DNA of 16,838 nt from Anaerolineae bacterium (GTDB taxonomy: Bacteria; Chloroflexota; Anaerolineae; 4572-78; J111), in assembly GCA_023151115.1 (NCBI GenBank), contig JAKLJP010000086.1:1-16838 (forward strand), given 5' to 3'. Both the position numbers and the translations under genes were made by a program. The notes under the pieces were generated by a model that did no database searches, was not told the origin of the DNA, and saw only the letters and a program-made list of their open reading frames with translations. How positions within the stretch are numbered: position 1 is the stretch's first letter; each line of letters opens with the position of its first letter. Of this stretch, positions 13,708 through 16,838 are shown piece by piece.

Positions 13708-13764
13708 AGAGATTGGAGATTAGAGATTGGGGATTGAGCGACTAATCTCCAATCTCTAATCTCT
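13708..13764. repeat. Quasi-palindrome of GAGATT / AATCTC words in the grpE-dnaJ spacer
   Basis: Immediately after the grpE stop codon, GAGATTGGAGATTAGAGATT-type sequence (left arm within 13708-13735) is followed by AATCTCCAATCTCTAATCTC (13744-13763). About 20 bp can pair around an eight-base loop. It may act as an intercistronic hairpin; there is no T-tract, so a terminator is unlikely. Confidence 0.65.
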
Positions 13765-13781
13765 GATTGCGAGGCTTTTCT

Positions 13782-14738
13782 ATGGAATACAAGGACTATT
13801 ACAAGATTTTAGGTGTGGACAAAAACGCCACTGAAAAAGAGATAAAGGCGGCCTATCGCAAACTGGCCCGCAAATACCATCCCGATGTAAACCCCAACAA
13901 CCCGCAGGCCGAAGCCAGATTCAAGGAAATCAACGAGGCCAACGAGGTTTTGAGCGACCCGGAAAAGCGAGCCAAGTACGATCAACTAGGCGCCGACTGG
14001 CAGCGCTGGCAGCAGACAGGCCACAGACCGAGCGATTTCAACTGGGGGCAATATACTACCGGCCCCAGCGGTGAACGAGTTCACGTGCGTTATGCTTCAC
14101 CGGAAGATTTGGAGGATTTATTTGGCGGCGGCAGCCCCTTCTCCGACTTTTTTACCAGCATTTTTGGAGGAATGGGCGGAGGCCGGGGCGGGCGCACGGG
14201 CGGTTTTGAGTACCGGCCTCAACCTCGCTCCGGGCAAGATTTTGCCCATCCGGTTGAAATCAGCCTGGCCGAAGCCTATCATGGCACAACCCGTATCCTG
14301 GAAAAAGAAGGGGGACGGCGGTTGGAGGTCAAAATTCCGGCCGGGGCCAAAACGGGAACACGGGTGCGGATGCGGGGTGAAGGCGGGGCCGGATCGGCCG
14401 GAGGGCAAGCGGGCGACCTCTATTTGGAGGTCGAAGTAAAACCTGATCCCCGCTTTGAACGCAAAGACGATGATTTATATGTGACCGTACCGGTTGATCT
14501 GTACACGGCCGTACTGGGCGGCGAAGCGCGAGTGCCGACGCTGGCGGGATCTGTCAATCTAAAAATCCCGGCCGGCTCGCAAAACGGGCAGAGTATTCGG
14601 CTGCGCGGCAAGGGTATGCCTAAATTGGGCAAAAGCGGCGAGTTTGGCGACCTGTATGCCCGGCTCGATGTGCGCCTGCCCACCAAGTTGACCCCCAAAC
14701 AACGCGAACTCTTTGAGCAGCTTCGCCGCGAGAGCTAA
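13782..14738 (+). CDS. cbpA: DnaJ-family co-chaperone, CbpA type (no zinc finger)
   Basis: A 318-residue J-protein. The N-terminal J domain ([20 protein letters not shown]) has the HPD triad at 33-35 (KYHPDVNP), which stimulates DnaK ATPase. A linker and a short G/F-rich region follow ([25 protein letters not shown]). The two C-terminal substrate-binding domains start at about residue 150 ([51 protein letters not shown]). The CxxCxGxG zinc-finger repeats of classical DnaJ are absent, so this is a class II (CbpA-like) protein. The frame opens at a TTG at 13767, but ATG 13782 gives the standard start MEYKDYY with GAGG seven bases upstream. It is second in the chaperone operon, between grpE and a modulator. 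Confidence 0.93.
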   Translation: MEYKDYYKILGVDKNATEKEIKAAYRKLARKYHPDVNPNNPQAEARFKEINEANEVLSDPEKRAKYDQLGADWQRWQQTGHRPSDFNWGQYTTGPSGERVHVRYASPEDLEDLFGGGSPFSDFFTSIFGGMGGGRGGRTGGFEYRPQPRSGQDFAHPVEISLAEAYHGTTRILEKEGGRRLEVKIPAGAKTGTRVRMRGEGGAGSAGGQAGDLYLEVEVKPDPRFERKDDDLYVTVPVDLYTAVLGGEARVPTLAGSVNLKIPAGSQNGQSIRLRGKGMPKLGKSGEFGDLYARLDVRLPTKLTPKQRELFEQLRRES

Positions 14739-14761
14739 ACAGGCCAGAAAGGAATTGACAG

Positions 14762-15091
14762 ATGACTTATAAAGCCCCATTTTCGGCTGATTTAACCACC
14801 CTTGCCCGGCGGCTTGGTCTTTCGCCGGATACGATTTATTACTGTTTGGAAGCTGAACTGGTGGAGCAGGCTCTGACCGAACCAGACCTGGCTGAACTGC
14901 GCCGGGTGCGCCGGCTGCTCGACCTGGAGGTTAACCTGGCCGGCGTTGAAATTATCTTACGCATGCGCCGGCAAATGCTGGCCATGCAGAGCCAATTGGA
15001 AGCGCTGACATCTGAAATGAGAGCTACCCAAAGCCGCTTTGAACAACAAATCCGTGAACTGGAGCGGCGGCTGGCTCACGATTTATGGTGA
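14762..15091 (+). CDS. cbpM: CbpM-like chaperone modulator (MerR-type)
   Basis: A 109-residue protein starting 23 bases after the dnaJ stop, with AAAGGAA before the ATG. Residues 8-50 resemble the N-terminal winged-helix part of MerR/CbpM proteins (LTTLARRLGLSPDTIYYCLE, then ALTEPDLAELRRVRRL), and residues 50-109 form a long amphipathic helix, probably a coiled coil (RMRRQMLAMQSQLEALTSEM). CbpM binds the J domain of CbpA and restrains it; position directly after a CbpA-type gene supports that role. Homology to HspR-like repressors is the alternative: no HAIR box was seen nearby, which disfavours but does not exclude it. It is the last gene of the operon, followed by terminator hairpins. Confidence 0.78.
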   Translation: MTYKAPFSADLTTLARRLGLSPDTIYYCLEAELVEQALTEPDLAELRRVRRLLDLEVNLAGVEIILRMRRQMLAMQSQLEALTSEMRATQSRFEQQIRELERRLAHDLW

Positions 15092-15110
15092 TAGAGCTTC
15101 TTCTTGCCCT

Positions 15111-15192
15111 CTTGTTCCCCCGCTGCGCGTGAGTTTGGGAACAAGGGGGAAACCACTGTACAAAAGGACAGGTTTTTGGCCTGTCCTTTTTG
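15111..15192 (+). terminator. Two hairpins ending the chaperone operon, the second a classic rho-independent terminator
   Basis: CTTGTTCCC (15111-15119) pairs with GGGAACAAG (15137-15145). AAAAGGACAGG (15162-15172) then pairs perfectly over 11 bp with CCTGTCCTTTT (15180-15190) around a TTTTTGG loop, and the stem runs into a T-tract. It lies 20-100 bp after the CbpM-like stop and before the MFS gene. Confidence 0.8.
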
Positions 15193-15229
15193 TTTGGGCC
15201 AAAATCAGCTTATTCTCTGATGGCAAGGT

Positions 15230-15258
15230 TTGTTATTGCGCTTACAATCCGTTAAAAT
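15230..15258 (+). promoter_or_regulatory. Predicted promoter of the MFS gene, possibly giving a leaderless mRNA
   Basis: TTGTTA (15230-15235), a 17-base spacer and TAAAAT (15253-15258) precede the MFS ATG at 15267 by only 8 bases. Transcription would start at or next to the start codon, and no Shine-Dalgarno sequence is visible. The -10 box is good, the -35 box moderate. Confidence 0.45.
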
Positions 15259-15266
15259 ATTCTGCT

Positions 15267-16766
15267 ATGTCAGAGCATCGAGGTATTCCATTGCCACAAT
15301 CAAGCGTTGATTACAGTCGAAAATGGTATGTAATGGCTGCGGTGGGGATGAGTATTTTACTGGCCACCATTGACGGCAGTATTGTCAATGTGGCCCTGCC
15401 AACCCTGGTTCGGGAGTTAAACACAGATTTTGCCACGGTGGAATGGGTGGTGCTGGCCTATCTATTGGCCTTAGTCACCTTGCTGCCCAGCATTGGCCGG
15501 CTGGGGGATATGATCGGTAAAAAGGCCATTTACACGGCCGGTTTTGTTGTGTTTACCGCAGGCTCGGTGCTGTGCGGCCTGGCCCCGGACGTTTACTGGT
15601 TAATCGGCTTTCGGGTGCTGCAAGCCGTCGGCGCGGCCATGGTGCTGGCCCTGGGCGCGGCCATCCTGACCGAAGCCTTTCCGCCCTCCGAGCGGGGCAA
15701 GGCGTTGGGCTTGTTTGGCACGTTTGTGTCGGTGGGGGTGGTGCTGGGGCCGACCCTGGGCGGCATTCTGATTGAGAATCTCTCCTGGCACTGGATTTTC
15801 TTTGTTAACCTGCCGGTGGGAATTATTGGGGTGATCATGGCGCTGCGTTTTGTGCCGGAATTTAAACCTGTGGGCCGGCAGCAGTTTGACTTCGCCGGGG
15901 CCGTGACTCTATTTGTGAGCCTGCTGGCTTTACTGCTGGCCTTGACCCTGGGCCAGCATTTTGGCTTTAGCCAGCCGATGATTGCGCTGCTGCTTGTTGG
16001 CTCGTTGATTTTTCTGGCCCTGTTTATTTACACCGAATTACGAGTCAAACAGCCCATGATTGACCTGCGTCTGTTTCAAAACATTCTATTCAGCATCAAT
16101 TTGATCACCGGTTTTATGACCTTTGTAGCGATTTCCGGCATTTTTATCCTGATCCCGTTCTACCTGGAAATTGTGCTGGGCTACACCACGCAGCAGGTGG
16201 GCTACATGCTGGCTATTGTGCCTATCGCCTTGGGCGTTACCGCTCCTATTGCCGGCTCGTTGTCAGACCGATGGGGCACCCGGCCCATGACTGTAGTCGG
16301 GCTGCTGCTGCTGCTGATTGGTTATTATGGGGCCAGTACGCTCACGGCTGAAACGGGCGTGCTGGGCTACATTTTGCGTTTACTGCCCATCGGCATTGGC
16401 ATGGGCATTTTTCAATCGCCCAACAACAGCGCCATTATGGGGACCGCTCCCCGCGAACGGCTGGGGGTTGTTTCCGGCTTGCTCTCGACCACCCGCACCT
16501 TGGGCCAGACCACCGGCGTGGCTGTGTTGGGCGCCGTCTGGGCCAGCCACGTGGCCGCTTACGCCGGGGGACTGGTCGAAGGGGGCGCAACCGCCGCGCC
16601 GATGATGGCTCAATTGGCCGGGTTGCAGGATACCTTTATCATCGTCAGCGTGTTGATGGCCCTCAGTTTGGGCCTGAGCATCTGGGGACTAATCCAGGAG
16701 CGGCGAAGCGGCGTGCGCCGGAAGCCCGTCATCATCGAGCCTGATGTTAATAAAATAGAAATCTAA
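15267..16766 (+). CDS. MFS drug:H+ antiporter, DHA2 (EmrB/QacA) family
   Basis: A 499-residue integral membrane exporter expected to have 14 transmembrane helices. TM1 carries SILLATIDGSIVNVALPTLV, which includes the acidic D and NVALP signature of DHA2 proteins. Motif A is GRLGDMIGKKAIYTAG and motif C is GPTLGGILIENLSWHWIFF followed by VNLPVG. The C-terminus is a short cytoplasmic basic tail. The frame is open back to 15039, overlapping the CbpM-like gene, but that part reads through the terminator and is not protein-like; ATG 15267 gives a normal N-terminus. Family members expel drugs, dyes or detergents using the proton gradient; the substrate cannot be predicted. No regulator is adjacent. 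It is probably transcribed alone. Confidence 0.9.
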   Translation: MSEHRGIPLPQSSVDYSRKWYVMAAVGMSILLATIDGSIVNVALPTLVRELNTDFATVEWVVLAYLLALVTLLPSIGRLGDMIGKKAIYTAGFVVFTAGSVLCGLAPDVYWLIGFRVLQAVGAAMVLALGAAILTEAFPPSERGKALGLFGTFVSVGVVLGPTLGGILIENLSWHWIFFVNLPVGIIGVIMALRFVPEFKPVGRQQFDFAGAVTLFVSLLALLLALTLGQHFGFSQPMIALLLVGSLIFLALFIYTELRVKQPMIDLRLFQNILFSINLITGFMTFVAISGIFILIPFYLEIVLGYTTQQVGYMLAIVPIALGVTAPIAGSLSDRWGTRPMTVVGLLLLLIGYYGASTLTAETGVLGYILRLLPIGIGMGIFQSPNNSAIMGTAPRERLGVVSGLLSTTRTLGQTTGVAVLGAVWASHVAAYAGGLVEGGATAAPMMAQLAGLQDTFIIVSVLMALSLGLSIWGLIQERRSGVRRKPVIIEPDVNKIEI

Positions 16767-16803
16767 TAGACAAATCACTTAAAAGTCATACTATCATTGT
16801 AGC

Positions 16804-16827
16804 AGCGACGGCTCCCACGCCGTCGCT
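16804..16827. terminator. GC-rich hairpin after the MFS gene
   Basis: AGCGACGGC (16804-16812) and GCCGTCGCT (16819-16827) are exact reverse complements around a six-base loop, 37 bp after the stop codon. No T-tract follows, so it could be a terminator variant or a copy of a dispersed palindromic repeat. Confidence 0.5.
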
Positions 16828-16838
16828 TGGCCGGGCGT

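Noticed and set aside
15039..15266. N-terminal extension of the MFS protein
   Set aside because: It overlaps the CbpM-like gene and runs through the terminator hairpins; the extension is not protein-like.

Overview
The window looks like chromosomal DNA of a GC-rich, free-living bacterium, most likely a member of the Chloroflexota (Anaerolineae/Caldilineae type). This rests on gene repertoire and style, not on a marker gene: a large XRE-HTH/ATPase/TPR regulator, a 23S-rRNA-intervening-sequence-type four-helix protein, a grpE-dnaJ(CbpA-type)-cbpM operon, paired PYROXD2-like FAD oxidoreductases, and intergenic spacers filled with quasi-palindromes built from short repeated words. There is no rRNA, tRNA, CRISPR array or transposase in the window.

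Left part (1-4000): a small secreted protein with three copies of an acidic D-x-[DN]-x-D-[LI]-G-L-[ML]-E-F motif is divergent from a large signal-transduction gene. That gene begins with a helix-turn-helix domain (728) and continues as a Walker-type ATPase with a long helical repeat region ending at 3996. The two halves are in different frames. The break maps to a run of six C (1028-1033), and adding one C would join them. Three tandem 9-bp boxes with an exact 12-bp period lie just upstream.

Central part (4055-12737): a probable catabolic cluster for a methylated amine or related compound. It contains a Rieske non-heme-iron oxygenase (minus strand), a divergent IclR-family regulator, a GcvT-like folate-dependent methyl/C1 transferase, and two paralogous FAD oxidoreductases. 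The Rieske protein carries Glu rather than Asp at the position linking the Rieske and iron centres, a feature of oxygenases acting on quaternary ammonium compounds. A plausible scheme is oxidative demethylation by the oxygenase and flavoproteins, with C1 units passed to tetrahydrofolate by the GcvT-like protein, under IclR control. The substrate cannot be read from the sequence. The 620-bp region between the oxygenase and regulator genes holds near-consensus divergent promoters, three perfect inverted repeats and a strikingly repeated leader with several Shine-Dalgarno-like sites. The cluster is interrupted by a four-helix-bundle gene, a decayed gene and a VapBC-type toxin-antitoxin pair.

Right part (12738-16838): a 370-bp spacer with a terminator-like hairpin and a nested inverted repeat, the chaperone operon grpE - cbpA-like dnaJ - cbpM-like modulator ended by a strong terminator, then a DHA2-type MFS drug transporter that may be translated from a leaderless mRNA.
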